DNA of 64,000 nt, from the NCBI GenBank assembly GCA_031472005.1, contig PZJY01000013.1:496001-560000 (forward strand). The letters are read 5' to 3'. The position numbers and the translations under genes were made by a program. The DNA is from Tetracladium setigerum. Lineage: Eukaryota; Ascomycota; Leotiomycetes; Helotiales. Below are positions 22,812-35,982 of the stretch, one piece after another; within the stretch, counting starts at the first letter, position 1, and each line of letters begins with the position of its first letter. The notes under the pieces are model-generated. The model was not told the origin of the DNA. It saw nothing but the letters and a program-made list of their open reading frames with translations, and searched no databases.

Positions 22812-24799
22812 TGTGTGTTCGACAGGAATACAGCAATTTATTGAATAACGCTCATGTCACGAACGCCAAAGAAAGCTTGTGTGAAACAAACCGCAAAAGG
22901 GTCAAAAATCTGGGCGAGAGGGAGGTTCTCTATTTATCCCCCATGCCACCACATCTGCATTTCAGCCTTATCTGTGTGTGGCTTGAAGCTTGGTGTTAGT
23001 CTCACCAAATCCCATTCGCATCTTCACCCATCCGAGCCAGCCACAATGCTTTGAATAGTCTTGTTCCGACATCCTACTTCTGCATTCGTGGCATTTATGA
23101 GGAGATTCGTGGCTGATGGACAAATCTAGAGCTGTTTAGTTGTGTTAGTTAGTTGTGTGGCTTGTGGAGATATCGATAATAATTGGTGGGGTTGAGAGCT
23201 CTAATGCGGGAGGAGTGGTCTGCCGTTCAGCTGACTGCGGAGTTGATGCAGCTGATTTGGGATGAATACAGTTCGAGACAGGAAATTCCTTCGTCTTTGT
23301 CAGCAGAAGCATTGAAAGAGAAAAATAGATTGTCCATCAAGTGAAGAGGGAGCTGTTTGTATTATTTACATTATTTTTGGACTGAAACTGGATTCGCTTG
23401 AAAAGCTTCAATCAGGTTGGAAGACAGCATAGTGTTTCTTGCTTGACGTATTTCATGATTAGAGACCCTACAATGACTTCATTTTGTTTCATGTATCCAC
23501 AGTTGTTAACATTGTGTTATTCCTTTTTGACAAAAGGCGAGCGGTCAGATATTCCTACTCAAATTCCTAATGTACGCATCTTCTCACTTTTGATTGAATC
23601 TCTTCTCTGTTGTAAATGATACTCTCAAAATTACTCCAAAAGACCTTTTGGGCGTCCCTATTATCTATTGGATTAATTGGGTTAGCTAGGAGATCAGTTT
23701 GGTTAGATTGGTAAGATTGATTGGATTGGATGCAGAATTATTTCTTTGTCGAGCGTGGTAGCCCGGGTGCCGTATTGCGTGCACATCACCGAGAGCAGAG
23801 ATCGCTTTTCAGTTGCAATGGCATTCCATATACTACCGTATTAACCAACAATGTTCAGGTTAAATCATAATGAGATGAATTGAACATTCACTTCTCGAAT
23901 GGATTGTGGATTGTTGAATCTCTTCGTTTAGTTTGAACGAACAAGTTGGAGGTCCGACAAGCAAACTCGTTTTCCACGTTCAATCTTTCAGATGACCTAT
24001 CTTATCAAGAAACTTAAATTGAAGGGTTATTCAATTCAACTGTCTGATTCATTGCATACCAAACAAGAATTGTGATTTGCTCAGTTGTTGTGCTATATAA
24101 TGTTGTGTGTTTTGCTGGAAGCAACCGCGTGATCTTGGCACGCAGCACGTTTTCCACAACACATTATGCACAACAACTCGTGACGCATAGAATATTACAT
24201 TTAACAGACGATTAACTTTCGTCAATGATATCGCTGATGAATTATTTACTTAGATCAATGTCCCGTTATGAAGGGAAGCGCAGGATCAAAGAAATTGGTA
24301 TCAATATCTGCATCTTTGTCGCACAGAACAAAACACAAATGGGACCAGAGGGAGAACCTCCAAAAACAAGAAATGTAAGACAATTCAAGCTAAATTTGAA
24401 ATTATAATTGAATATCAAGGTAAACTACAACACTATATAGTTACGGATTCGCTAGATTCTCAAAGTGATATGGTGAACGTGAAGTTCCGGCGTCCTGTCT
24501 TCAACTTCCGCCGACTACCTCCAAACATCATCCATTCATCAAGTTAAAAGCTGGCAAAAAGCAGCACCGCCTTTCAAAAAAGGGTTTAACTACTTATTGC
24601 CAGCCCTTCAAGAAAAGACGCGCTCTCCTACTCGCTTCTCATTATTAACTTGCTTCTCATCACCAACTCAAACAACACCATCTCCGCCTCTGAGATCTAC
24701 CAACCCCGGCGAAACATCAAGGGCTACACCGATTTGCAATCCATTCCAACTCATTAATTTCTTTCACTTAATCAACTGATTTGTCTCATCAGAGAAGTC
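22812..24799. other. Large gene-free stretch (2 kb)
   Basis: AT-rich, with many short TTGAAT/GATTGG-like words and no convincing frame on either strand. It ends in the 5' leader of the PIP-box gene. Confidence 0.5.
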
Positions 24800-26509
24800 A
24801 TGCCTACATTCCAGGACCTTCTAGACGCTGATCAGCCTCCAAAACGCAGAAGCTCAAACACGTCGAACATATCCAAGAGGTCCTCTTCCTCAAAGACCAC
24901 CTCCTCTAAAGCCCTCCCCGACAACGATGGCCCTCCTCAACGCAAAACCTCAAATACCTCTACCAAATCCTCCTCAACGATCACCTCAACCCAGAACCCA
25001 GACGCGGGCGACGACGACAACGAAGACGACCGCCCCCCGACCCGCAAAAGCTCGGCCTCCTCCTCCAGATCCTCTAGAATGGCGCGCACCTCCCAAGAGC
25101 TCCTTGCTTTCAAAACCAACACCCTCACAGAAGTGAAGCTCACAACCCCAACCAACCAACAACGCACCTCTCTCGGTCTCACCGCTCGCGATTCCGCCAA
25201 ATTCAATATCCAGCGTGTCGTGCAGGGAACTTCCAGATCTGGTTTCCGACTACTCGATGACATTCCAGAAGCTGAACTTAAGGAGGACTGGAAGGCGGCG
25301 CTCCCTGGTGAAAAGGCTTATCGTCCTGATTGGCGATATGGATCCATGCTTCTTCTTGTGGAAGGAAAAGGCAGAAGAAGGGGTTCGATGAGAGAAGTGA
25401 AGAACACGAAGGGAGATAGCAGGATGATGGACGTTAAGTATTTGCAGAGTGTTGAGGAACCATGGGGTCTACCTGCTAAGATGCCGTTTGTGTTGAGGAA
25501 ACAGGGTGGGGGTTCCAGAAGGGTGTACCGCTGAAGATTGTCTATCCTATGAATGACGTTTCGAAGGAGAAGGGTGGTGGATGTGAGTTTGAGGCTGGTG
25601 AGCCCCTGTTGGTTCTTACGCGACCTGGAGAGGATCCAGATCTTGCATTGCCGGTCATCAATTTTGAGGGGTTTAGAGGGGAGGTTTACAAGTTGTTGGT
25701 TCATTATGATCTTGATCCTGAGCCTTGGGGAGTTTTGGTTAATGCGGAGGTAAGTTGTGCTCAAGTTCTTTTGTATTATTGTTGTTGTGGTCGCTAGAGT
25801 GGAGCTTGGCAGAGGGTGCTGTCTTGGCGTGTGGGATACATTTCACTAACACGTTCTTTCTGATTCACAGTGGATGGAGATTATGATTCAAAAATTTGAC
25901 GATGAAGCATCTGAATGGACCAAAGCTGGTCTTATCGATCGACTAATCAAGATGGAAGGGCCAGCTTCATCATCTATCAGAGCAGCACTTTCTCCCAACT
26001 TTGCCAAGGCCACGTCCTTCTCGCCCGAACCTGTGTCCGATCACAACGAATCCAATCACTCCAGCACAACAGGAAGCGATACCGAGAACCCCAGGGGGAA
26101 GAAACGAAGCAAGGAGCAAGATGTTCAAGAAACCCCGAATGAAGAAGATAGAGCCGGCGATGATGAGCCTGTCCCTAAGCGAGTCGCTGGAAGTTTCTTG
26201 TCGTCTGCTATTGGAGAACGGGTTCGCGGTCCGACTGAGTCTAAGGTCGATTCACAGACAACTATTGAAAGCTTCTTTTCAAAGCCCCAGGGCCAACCTA
26301 AGGAGGAGCCTAAGAAATCGACCAAGAAGGAATCAAAGAAGGAGCCCGAGTCGAAGAAGCAGCGCAAGAAATCGACCAAGGCTAAGTCAAAATCCAAGCT
26401 CGAATCAAAGTCCAAGCTCGAATCAAAGACTACCGAGCAATCAACTAGCGAAGCTGACACCACATCTGGAGCATCCGCTGAGAAGGAGAGTGCGCCAGAA
26501 ACCGACTGA
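24800..26509 (+). CDS. Unrecognised protein with PCNA-interaction (PIP) box
   Basis: Exon 1 is 24800-25749 and exon 2 is 25871-26509. The first 100 residues are Ser/Thr/Lys-rich and low in complexity. A folded middle follows (NIQRVVQGTSRSGFRLLDD, AALPGEKAYRPDWRYGS, then VPLKIVYPMNDVSKEKGGG and INFEGFRGEVYKLLVHYDL). The C-terminus is a charged Lys/Glu tail that contains QTTIESFFSKP. This fits the PIP-box consensus Q-x-x-h-x-x-F-F exactly, implying binding to the replication clamp PCNA. At the run of five G (25508-25512) the frame as read leads to a stop at 25534. One added base joins the two halves, and exon 1 (950 nt) is one short. A DNA replication or repair role is inferred; no family was recognised. 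Confidence 0.65.
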
Positions 26510-28161
26510 TTGCGTCTCTACAAGCTGATGATCTGATGATATGATGAATTCGAATTTGAATTTGAATACTCCCCTGTCAGGATATCGAGAGAAGATAACA
26601 TTGTGTAGCAAAGTTTGGGGCGAGGCATATACTGTTAGAGTGAGGCGGTCCACGAGTGACGAATTACGAATTCACGATTTTTGTTAAGACCTTTTAATTT
26701 GGATGACTTGGGGAAGGGAAAGTTACTGTACAATAACTAGAGAGCGGTTTTCTTTTTTTGATGAACGAGGTACGAAATGATGATTTTTCACCTTTCCTAT
26801 CTTTTGGTCTTTGGACAAGGGGGAAGAAGAAAAAAAAAAATCAAAGATAGGAAAGTTCTATCAACAGCAGATATCGTACAGTTAATAATACAACAATTCT
26901 CTAAACTTTGGACTTTTCTTTATTAAATTTTAAATCTCCTCCATGCGCACGAAGTCAAAAGGCAAACTAATCGCACTAGCAAGTAGGGATCCCAACGTAG
27001 AACCAAAAAAGATGATGATAAAGACCGCTCTACAAATTGCATTTATCCGTGTGCGAAGCTGGGGGTTTTTTTTTCGATCGATAACAGAGTACTTTGTACA
27101 GTTCCGATAGTTATAAAGTGGTGAAAGAACGCAGGGATGAACATACTGAGATACCATATATCTATCCATCAACATAAATCACCAGCACCACACCATCACC
27201 ATCACCATCACCCATCACCCACCAGCCACCCCTTTCGCACCCTGCCACAACACCCCCACACAAAGGCCTCTCTCTCTTCCAAATTTCTTTTCAGTTTTTT
27301 ATCTTCCCATTTTTATGTTTTCAAATCAAATCTTTGTATTCATGAGATGCCTACCTACCTACCCTACCTAATCTCCCTAGTATAAAATAATAAATTTAAA
27401 CATAATCGAATTGAAAAAACAAAGAGCTCACACCCACTCACCCTTCATACTCCCACATCATAAGAGTGAAACACAATGAAAAACACACACACGCATAAGA
27501 AGAACAAAGGCTACCAAAGAAAGGTTCAGAAAACTACTCCATATTCCATATTGATTAACCCAAAGGGTTACCTTATCCTAATAATTTAAACAATAGTTAT
27601 GACACAAGAAAAAATGTTACATCAATCAACCAATCCCCCCTTAACCAGCCAAGAGAGAGAGAAAAAGACCCAAAACAAACACAAGACGTTTCGGTCGTTT
27701 CCATTGTGTAACCCCCGTCGCCATTCCATTCTCCAAGCTTTCCATTTTCTCAATTCTCCAATTTTTCTTTTCAATATCCACCCATCCAAATCCATACAAT
27801 CAGTAAAACGGCGAGAGCGAAAAGAAAGAAAAAAAGTATAAAAAGGGAACGCTTTCGTTTTTCTCGTTTTGGGTTTGGTTTTTGGTTGGTGTTGAGGAAT
27901 CGGATCGAAGTTGGATAGGACCTTGTCGAGGGATCTGTTTCTCACTTTCTTTCTTTCCTTCCTGTCTTTGCTGTTCCGCTCATGGCTTCTCATTTTGGTT
28001 CTCGTGTCCTCGGCTTGGTTTCCCCGGCTTCCTCCCCACACATGTTGTTGTCCACGCCTTTCTATCCCATCATGCCTTCACATGAATGCACCTTCGTTCG
28101 ATTCTTCATGCTCACTCCATACTCCCAAGGAAATGACTTGCCATTAATGGAAATTCTCACC
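26510..28161. other. Convergent intergenic with simple repeats
   Basis: Lies between the 3' ends of the PIP-box and Tea1 genes. It holds A-runs (about 26830), a CAC/CATCAC-rich simple repeat (27182-27230) and CT-rich tracts. A short minus-strand hydrophobic frame at 26930-27175 is not supported. Confidence 0.5.
27180..27230 (+). repeat. CAC/CATCAC simple repeat
   Basis: Imperfect tandem CAC and ATCACC units read on the plus strand. Non-coding. Confidence 0.6.
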
Positions 28162-31100
28162 TCAGATCAGATTAACCTGAGCCTTATCCACCCTAGTGGT
28201 ATCGACATCCTTCCCACTAGGACTCATTTCCCTCTTCATGCCACTGGTCGGACTCGTCATGCCTCCTGCACCAGACACGCTCAAACCACCAGCGGTAACC
28301 TCACTTCCCTTTCTACTCCTCGCCTGCTCTTCTTCGGCATCTAGTCTCTTCCTCCAATCCGCCAAACTACCACTCAAACCCGTATCGCTGGCATCCTTGG
28401 TAATCGGCGCGCGGTCTTCAAACTCGAAGTTATTACTCAGACGGTAATTCTTGCTTGTGGTTTCCCAATGCGTGCGAAGTGTTTCCAGCTCGCTCGCTAG
28501 ACTGTCGAGGGCCATCGAGTTGCGATTGTCATTACCGTAGACAGACGATGATGAGATGGAGTCATTCGCCGAGAGATTCCTTTGATGTGAGTGGATATTT
28601 GCACCCTGCGCGCCCTCAACCGGTCGGGACTGGCGACGGTAGTTGTCGACTGAGCTCTCAACCTGATCGAGGAGGAGCGAAACTTTCTGCTCTGCGTCTT
28701 GGGCACGGCGCTCCAGGAGGGCGTTTTCTTGTTGCATCTGGGCGATTTCAGAGCGGGCTTGCTCGGAGGCGAGAGTGAGTTCACGCTGGGTTTTTTCGCT
28801 GGTTTGCTTGTGGGCATCGCGCTCGGTCTGAGCCTTTGAGAGCTCTTGGCGGACTTCGGCCATTTGTTTTTCGAGGAGGGCGGCGGATGATTTGATGTCG
28901 ACCTGGAGGGAGTCGATCTGCTTGGTGAGGTTGATTCGTTCCTCTTCCCAGCCGCTGGGTGCTTGTTTTGTCGAGCTTTCCAGTTCTTCGATCTGTGTCT
29001 TCATTCGGCCATTCTCTGACTTGTATTTGGACAGCTCATCCTTCATTCGTTTGAGCATCTTCTCGGTACCTTTGACGTAATGAACAGCAGATTGATAGTC
29101 ATTTTCGAGTTGGCTCAGCTTCTCCCTGAATACGCCTTCCGATTCCTGTTCCCGCGTCTCAAAGAGCTGTCGTGCCTCTTGATTGGCACTGATGCTCGCT
29201 GCTAGTTGCTGCTCGAGTTCGCGTACACGAGGTGGCTCCGGAGTATTTGTACCTGATTGAGGGCTAGACAGCCCACGTGCTCGGATGACACCAACTGGGC
29301 TAATGCCTCGCTCTCCAAGAATATCCTTCAACGTATTATGCTGGACATGCACTGCATTGGTCTCGAGCTGTTGACTGGCCAGTTGATGTTTGAGATCAGA
29401 GTTTTTGGCCTGCAGACTCTGAATCTCGCGCATCGTTCCTTGAAGCTGCTTTCGCATCGACATGCCTTCCCGACTGGCTTGTTCTTGATAGGATTCCAAT
29501 CCGGCGATCCGCTCCTCAGCACTACGAAGCTTCTCAGAAGCCGAATCAGCAGCAGACTGATATTTTCGAACCAGTGAGTTTGCTGCAAGAATTTGGGCTT
29601 GGAGTGCTATGACCCGATCATCACTTGGCGCATTTCTGGCATTTACATCACGGGCAGATACCTTGTCAAGTCCAGATAGAACAGCCTGGCGGTGAGTCTT
29701 GGCCTCTTGAGCATACTGTTCAGCAAGCTCCTCGGCATCGCGTAGTCGTCTTGTAGCGGTGTCTAATTCTTCAATCTGGTTTTCGTGTTCGGCTTTTAAC
29801 TTGGCAAGTTTGTTCTGAACCTTCTCTCGTTCTGTCCGCTCCTCCTCAAGCTTCTGTTCGAGTAAGTTCCGCATATCTGCTGACGAAGCCACAGCTCCTC
29901 GAAGTGATTCAAAAGTTTCGCTGTGATCTCGGCTAGTGCTTTCGAATTCTGTACACTTTCTCTCAAACTCGCTCTTCTCGGCGCGAACCAGTTGGACAGC
30001 AGCAACGGCTTCTGCAAGAATGATTCCTTCTTCACGGGCTTTGGTTTGGAATTCGTGAAGCTCCGCCTTGAGTCGCTCAACTTCTGAAGTATTTTGCTGC
30101 TTGTAGGACTCCAACTGAGCCATCCGGCTTTGGTGGGCGTTGGCATTATCCTCAGCAAGTTGCCTGACCCGTCTTTCCGACTCGAGTTCTGCGGTCGATG
30201 CATCGAGCTTGTTCTTCAACTCTCTCTGCTCGGCCAAAGCAGATGCGAGTTTTCTGCTGATATCTGTCGACCGGTCGCTCGACATGGTCCCTAAATCCCG
30301 ACCTTCGCTGTCTGGTTGGGGTGTGCTTGCTTGGCTTCCACCTTGCGCTGCAAACTTTGCTTTTGCATATACTGCTTCCCTTACAGCTGCATCTCTCTGC
30401 TTTTCGACCTCTGCAATCTTCTTAGCAGCTAGAATGGCTTGCTTGTCGATTGAGCTCTGGACATTGGCAAGTTCGGTCTTCATGGCAATCAGTGCCTCTA
30501 TCAATGGCTTGTCATCATCATCGAAAGATTCTGCAGCCCTCTGATCAAGCACGGGATTGGTTGATGGATTTGGAGTATAGCCAGATTTTCTAGCGAGCTC
30601 AAGTTCTGACGCATACCAGGCATTTCGGTTCTTTGCTGCATCCAACTCTTGAAGGAGGGCAACAGTTTGAGAGTTACGAGCAGAACCCTTCCGACTGAGA
30701 GCATTGCTACCCTGTCGACTTGGAGGAGGCGGTGATCGGTCACGATTCGCGACGTTTCGGAGAGAAGACTCTGTACTATCGATAGAGCCATGTCCGCGAC
30801 CCTGTCTTGACCTCGTGGACCCTCCGTTTAAGCTCACTGGTGGTCCATTTTCCGTCTGCCTTGGAGGGGCATTTTGAGGCTGAGTTGGTGTTCTCCTTCC
30901 ATTCACAATAGGCGTGGTCTCATTAGGTTGTGAAATTTCCTTGGAGGCAGGTGACATTCCTCGCGTTTGAACTGGTGATCCAGAAGTCTCACTTGCTGCA
31001 CCGCCGCGAAGCGCAGACACAGTTGTATCAACTGGAGGTCCAAAACCTTTGTCCGCTTTTCCTTGAGGCTTCCCACGGCCGTTTCCGGGGGGGATTGTCC

Positions 31101-32999
31101 CATTGGCACCGTTGATTCGGGGATTGGGGGCTTGTTGCTGAGGAGGTGGTCCGGGAGGTGGTGCCTGGGCCATCGAGGCTCGAGGTAGCTTAGATCCTGC
31201 CGATTGAGCTCCAGGACCTTGAGGCTGAACAGAACCAGGTGGTATACCGTTTCCATCATTGCCATTGACTCCTGGTTGACCTCTCCCCATCTGACCGCCT
31301 CCCATTACGCCTTCCTTTCCAGGAGGTCCATTAAGCCTCTTTTGATCTGGAGGACCGACTGAACCATCTCGAGAAGTTAAACCACGACTTGCACTCATCC
31401 CAGTCTTTTCTCCTCCACTTGGCCGTCTCTGTCCCGGTATTCTGTCACCAGAAGGTGGGGCTTGAGGCGAATTATCTGCTGGATATCGAATCTTGCTTGT
31501 ATCAAGTTGGTACACAATCGAAAGATCTGAAGCTTCCCTTGTCGCAGTGCTTGGCTCTCCCGCGAGCACAATGATTTGCTTGTTGTAGGCGGTCATGCTG
31601 TGCCCAGATCGCGGAGAGGGTGATGGGCCCATGTTTTGAAAAGTGTACCATCGCTTCGAAGAAATCCTGAACGCTGCCAAATCCCCCAAATCTGCACCCT
31701 CCTCTGTCCTTCCTCCAAAAATATACATTACGTCGTCAACAATAGCAGCTGCATGCCCTTCTCGCGGGGCGGGTATGTATCCAATACAGTCCAGAGAAAC
31801 CCAAGTGTTAGGTATCGGATCGTAGCACCAAACATCGTTAAACCATTGGAATCCATTGGTACCTCCAAATCTGCAAAAGTTAGTGCTGCACGGTACTTAC
31901 GCTGTCTTTCACTCACAGGTATAGCTTTTCATTGTATGTTACCACTGAGTGGTTCGTTCTGGCTGGCGGTATTTGACCTGCAGGTGGACCCCCTTCATCT
32001 GTGTTTCGAATGAGCATTTCCCATCTATTCGTAGGGACCTGAAGTTGATTCAGGTCAAATGCGACCAGATCGTTCATGAAATATCCTTCCACTTGTCCTC
32101 CAAACACGAAGATTTTCGATCCAAGAATATTCAATGAATGGCCATATCTTCCTGCGGGTCTCGGTCCTGCTGGTACTGCTCTTGACCATTGCCGCGTCGC
32201 TGAAGAGATAGGGATTAGCACGGCGCAGCTTTTGCAGAAAATGAAACCTACAGGTATTCAAAAGATAGAGCGTCTCATCCAAAACATCTGAGTCTTCCAT
32301 CTTGGTATCACCACCGTATACAATGAAAGCGTTTCCAACAAGTAAACTCGCATGTCCAACTCTGGGTCCCGGTCCTTCCGCGGTCGTAGCAAGTGGGTAG
32401 CATGCCATATTTCCTCCCGCTTCCACCATCCATAGATCGCCCTTTACCGTCGAACTGTTAATTAGTCCACCCATAAGGTAGATGTCACCTTCTTTCGAGG
32501 AGACAGAGTTGACGGCCGCGCCATAACGAGGAAAGGGGGAAGGATGCGTTGTAGTGTATGTCAATCGCTTTTGTGACCACGGGTATAGGGAAGCATTGGG
32601 ATTCGAGGTCATGTTCGTGTTGTTCATGGCCACTGGGGGAGACGTCATGTTGCGCAACTGGCAGTAAAATCAGCATATCGCTCACAAACGAGTATGCGCA
32701 AATGCGCACATCGTAGGGATAGCTATACTCACTGGAAGATCCGAGGCAGGCTCAGAGACAGGCGGCCTACGACCATTGACCTGTTCTGGACTTGGAGGTG
32801 TCGCACCCCCTTGCAACGAGTTCATAGAATTGTTGACGCTGCTCGAAGGAGTTGTCGATTGCTGAACGGCGCCTCCCTTTTCATTTGGACGTCCGCCGCT
32901 GCTCTGGAGAGATGATTGGGAACCTGCGACAGCATTTGGACCATCCTTTGCGGCCTGGGCCTTGTCTGCATTCTTCTTGCTCTTAAATAGGAATGCCAT
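28162..32999 (-). CDS. tea1: Tea1/TeaA-type kelch and coiled-coil cell-end marker
   Basis: Exons: 32999-32733, 32657-32252, 32199-31917 and 31870-28162. All junctions are in phase and give 1554 residues. Residues about 120-430 form kelch repeats with recurrent GG and RYGH/RVGHAS words (YGAAVNSV, GPRVGHASLLV, AGRYGHSLNIL, PAPREGHAAAIVDDVMYIFGG, SPRSGHSMTAYN). A long Pro/Gly/Ser/Gln-rich disordered stretch follows. From about 720 to 1430 the protein is heptad-rich coiled coil. This architecture is that of fission-yeast Tea1 and Aspergillus TeaA, carried on microtubule plus ends to the cell tip to mark growth sites with formins. That role is inferred from family. It is intact, with no frame breaks over 4.7 kb of coding sequence. 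Antisense frames here are shadows. Confidence 0.85.
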
Positions 33000-35982
33000 C
33001 TTGCCATGCGAGGCGGGCGGCCTCTATTCCTCTTCCAATCTACCAGATATCTTTATCTTTCTCCCAGACTTCTCTTGGGGAAGTGAAAGACGTCGAGGTT
33101 GGCGATGGTGTTGCGGTGTTGACGGCAGGGCGTTTTGGCGAAGGGGTAGTGGAAAAGGAGGTCGTCGTCGTTTGGAGCGGATTTCAAGGGTGTGGCTCTG
33201 GGATGGCTGGTGATCCGCGGTTGGATCGCAAGGGAAGCGTCAGTGTTAGTGAAGTAGGGGGTGGCGATGGGCGCTGGCAGAAGTTCCGAGGATTCGAGGA
33301 AGCTTGCGATAGCAGAACAATCTCCTATGGGGGATGGTGGTTGTTGTTCAATAATTGAAGCAGGTTGTGGACTCAGGGTAGTGGTGTCGCCCCAAATTAT
33401 TATTTGACGATGGGGGTGCTTGGACACAGAAACTTGAGGGAGTGAGGGTGAGATGCGAGGTGCAGGTACAGCACAGCGCAGCACAGTTACGGGTGATCGA
33501 GAACAGAACCACAATATGACAACGACGGGGCATGAATTAAGATTTGATAAAACCCAGGATATAGGAGGAGCCGTGCCTGTTGAGGAAGCTTTACAATACT
33601 TAGCGCACAATAATGAAGAACAACGAGATCATCATCTTCTTCCAATATTCGTGGTGATGTGATGAGCCGCCCTTCCTTCCTTCGACCCTTTCTTTTTCTT
33701 TTTCTTCTTTCATCCTTCACCATTGTCCTCAATGCCGAACCCCTGATCCTCTCTCGCACTCCACTCCAAGCTTCCCCGTCTCAGCATTCAAGGGGGCGCT
33801 TGTCTAGAAAGGGGTGAGCTCATGTTTCAAACGCATGCAATGGGATTCTTTATTTATAAAAATAAATCAACATAAGCTGCCATGTTTCGCGGTGTTTGTG
33901 CACCACTACGGAGTCCTCTTCCTACTCTGGCTCTCTGCCACATGGCAGCTTGGAAAGTCAGTTCCTGCTCCGAGGGCCATAGTCGAGATTAGATGAACTC
34001 TATCTCTCCTCCTCAAATGGCCGTTGAGCTGGCTTGTGGGGATTCCGGGCGATTCATGCTTTGCCCCTGCAGAGTACAGCAGTGCTTAACGGAGTCGCCT
34101 GATCTGTGTTCTGGGATCTGCGAGAGTCCCGAGCCGAAAGTGATACTCTCCGGACACATCAAGTTGTTGGACATTATTTGGGTTGCGCGAAGAAACGGAT
34201 GAGGGCACGAAGTAAGACACCTCAACACCAGCCAGTATTCTTGCCAGAATATCATGGACAAAAGTTGCTGCTCTGGTGGGGGGGTGTAAGCGATGTGATG
34301 TGATGTGATGTGGCGTGGTGTCTTGTCTGTCTAGTACCTGATCCAACCAAAGGCAGTCGCAGCAGCATATAAGCATATATATTGCTTTGCAGTTGAGATC
34401 CCAAAATACCGTTCCAACTGCATGGGTTGGATGCAGTAGTCACATCCAGACTCGCCTCTCGTTGGCTCTCAACTTCATCGGCGGCTGCAGAACAGGTCTC
34501 TCCTCCACCATTTATCCAGTTATCGATAGCCTTCCCTGTGGCCATCACACCCGCAGGTAAATGCAAAGGGCTGAAGTATCAGGAACAAACATGTCAATAG
34601 ATATCTTTCATCCAATGCCTCAGGTCACCGGGCACAGTACTCGTATCCACACATCGGAATCCTGTCAGCTCCGATACTTCGTGAGGCAAAACCAGCAAAC
34701 GGTGAAAGACTGGTGGTTACCGTTCGTTTGTCGCCCCTGATTCACTCGAACACACGACTTCTCTGACCCTGAACTTTGTACGGTTGTACTGTACTGTACC
34801 ATGGCATGAGGAAGCTGAGAGACTGCTCAACGGGCGCATTAAGCGAGGTTCGTCATCGATGGCAAAGGAGCACCAGGAGGTAGCTAGGTACCAGGCAAGT
34901 ACCTAGGTACGGAGTAGGCTGGTAGTTGATGAGAATGGAAATAATGGAAATGGAAATATTCCAGCTTTGGAGTACTGAAGTAGTGATAGCTGGTTCTGAT
35001 ATAAGAGTCATGCCCTCAGTTCATATTGTAGGAAGTACAGTACTGCACTTGCGAGGGTCCAGGTGCATTTCCAGCGTCTCTCCTTCCATGCGTGACGCTT
35101 CTGGAGTGGCCGTTGTACAGTGAGTGCTGTATGATGGATGCTGTGTTGCTTTAAAGTTCCAACTGTTTTGTGACCAGATTCAAAGAGTCGTTGGCGAAGT
35201 CTTCCTTGCATAAGGTACAGTAGCTTGTGCAAAAGGTATTTTGCACAGACAGGACATACTTCTGCCTGCATGGAACGCGGTGAGAATGAGAGCCTCAGGA
35301 TGGGTATCATCGTACATATTGACATTTCTAGTTTGTTTATCATGTTGTTAACACTAATAAAGGTTTAGAAGCGCAAGTCAAAGAAGAAGAAACGTAGGAT
35401 GAGGATGAGCAGAGTTCTACTACTGTAAAGTGTAAACCATGGAAATCGCGAATCCTCCTTCACCTCTCATCAGCAGCCAATTGCCAATGGCCAAGCCGTC
35501 CCGGAGTGGATTAACAATCATCCGAAGTATCGGTGATGAATCTGGATTACCGACAGCTCGTGACCTCAGAAGCGTTGAAGTATCCGAAGAACTTTGAATC
35601 CTAAGCCGAACAACTGGGAGCCTTTATACAAGGCAGAAGTGTGCGCTCTTTTAATACAATCTCTTTGTCTTTGTGTCCTGCTTGTTTCCCTACGTCTGCG
35701 AAGCATTCTCTTCTCTCGTAAGTTCTATATATTGTATGATATCAAGAGTCGCGGTCAATGGCCTCAAACTCACCTTTCTCAAGGCGAAGCTTAAGCAAGC
35801 TCCATACTGAACGAATTCCAGCTAATCTGCCACGTAGAAACCAATCTTTGTGCCTTAAGATTCACAATTCTACTCCCTCCCAAACCTTCCCCCGTAACCC
35901 TACTACCATCGCGCCACCCGACCCGATGCTGATGAGCGAGGTAAATAAGCTCTGAGAAGTAGGCTTCTCCCACAATTCGATT
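33000..35982. other. Long divergent intergenic between tea1 and raptor
   Basis: 3 kb with no supported gene. It holds the 5' leaders of two growth-control genes transcribed away from each other. A GATGT repeat occurs at 34292-34312 and TACCTAGGTA-like palindromic words at 34880-34915. The minus-strand frame at 33053-33610 has no motif. Confidence 0.5.
34292..34312 (+). repeat. GATGT microsatellite
   Basis: Four near-perfect tandem GATGT units within a longer GT-rich tract. Confidence 0.6.

Noticed and set aside
26930..27175. Short minus-strand frame with a hydrophobic segment (AVFIIIFFGSTLG)
   Set aside because: One hydrophobic stretch in AT-rich DNA is not enough; no splice pattern, signal or family.
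33053..33610. 185-codon minus-strand frame upstream of tea1
   Set aside because: No motif and low-complexity composition; lies in the tea1 leader or promoter.
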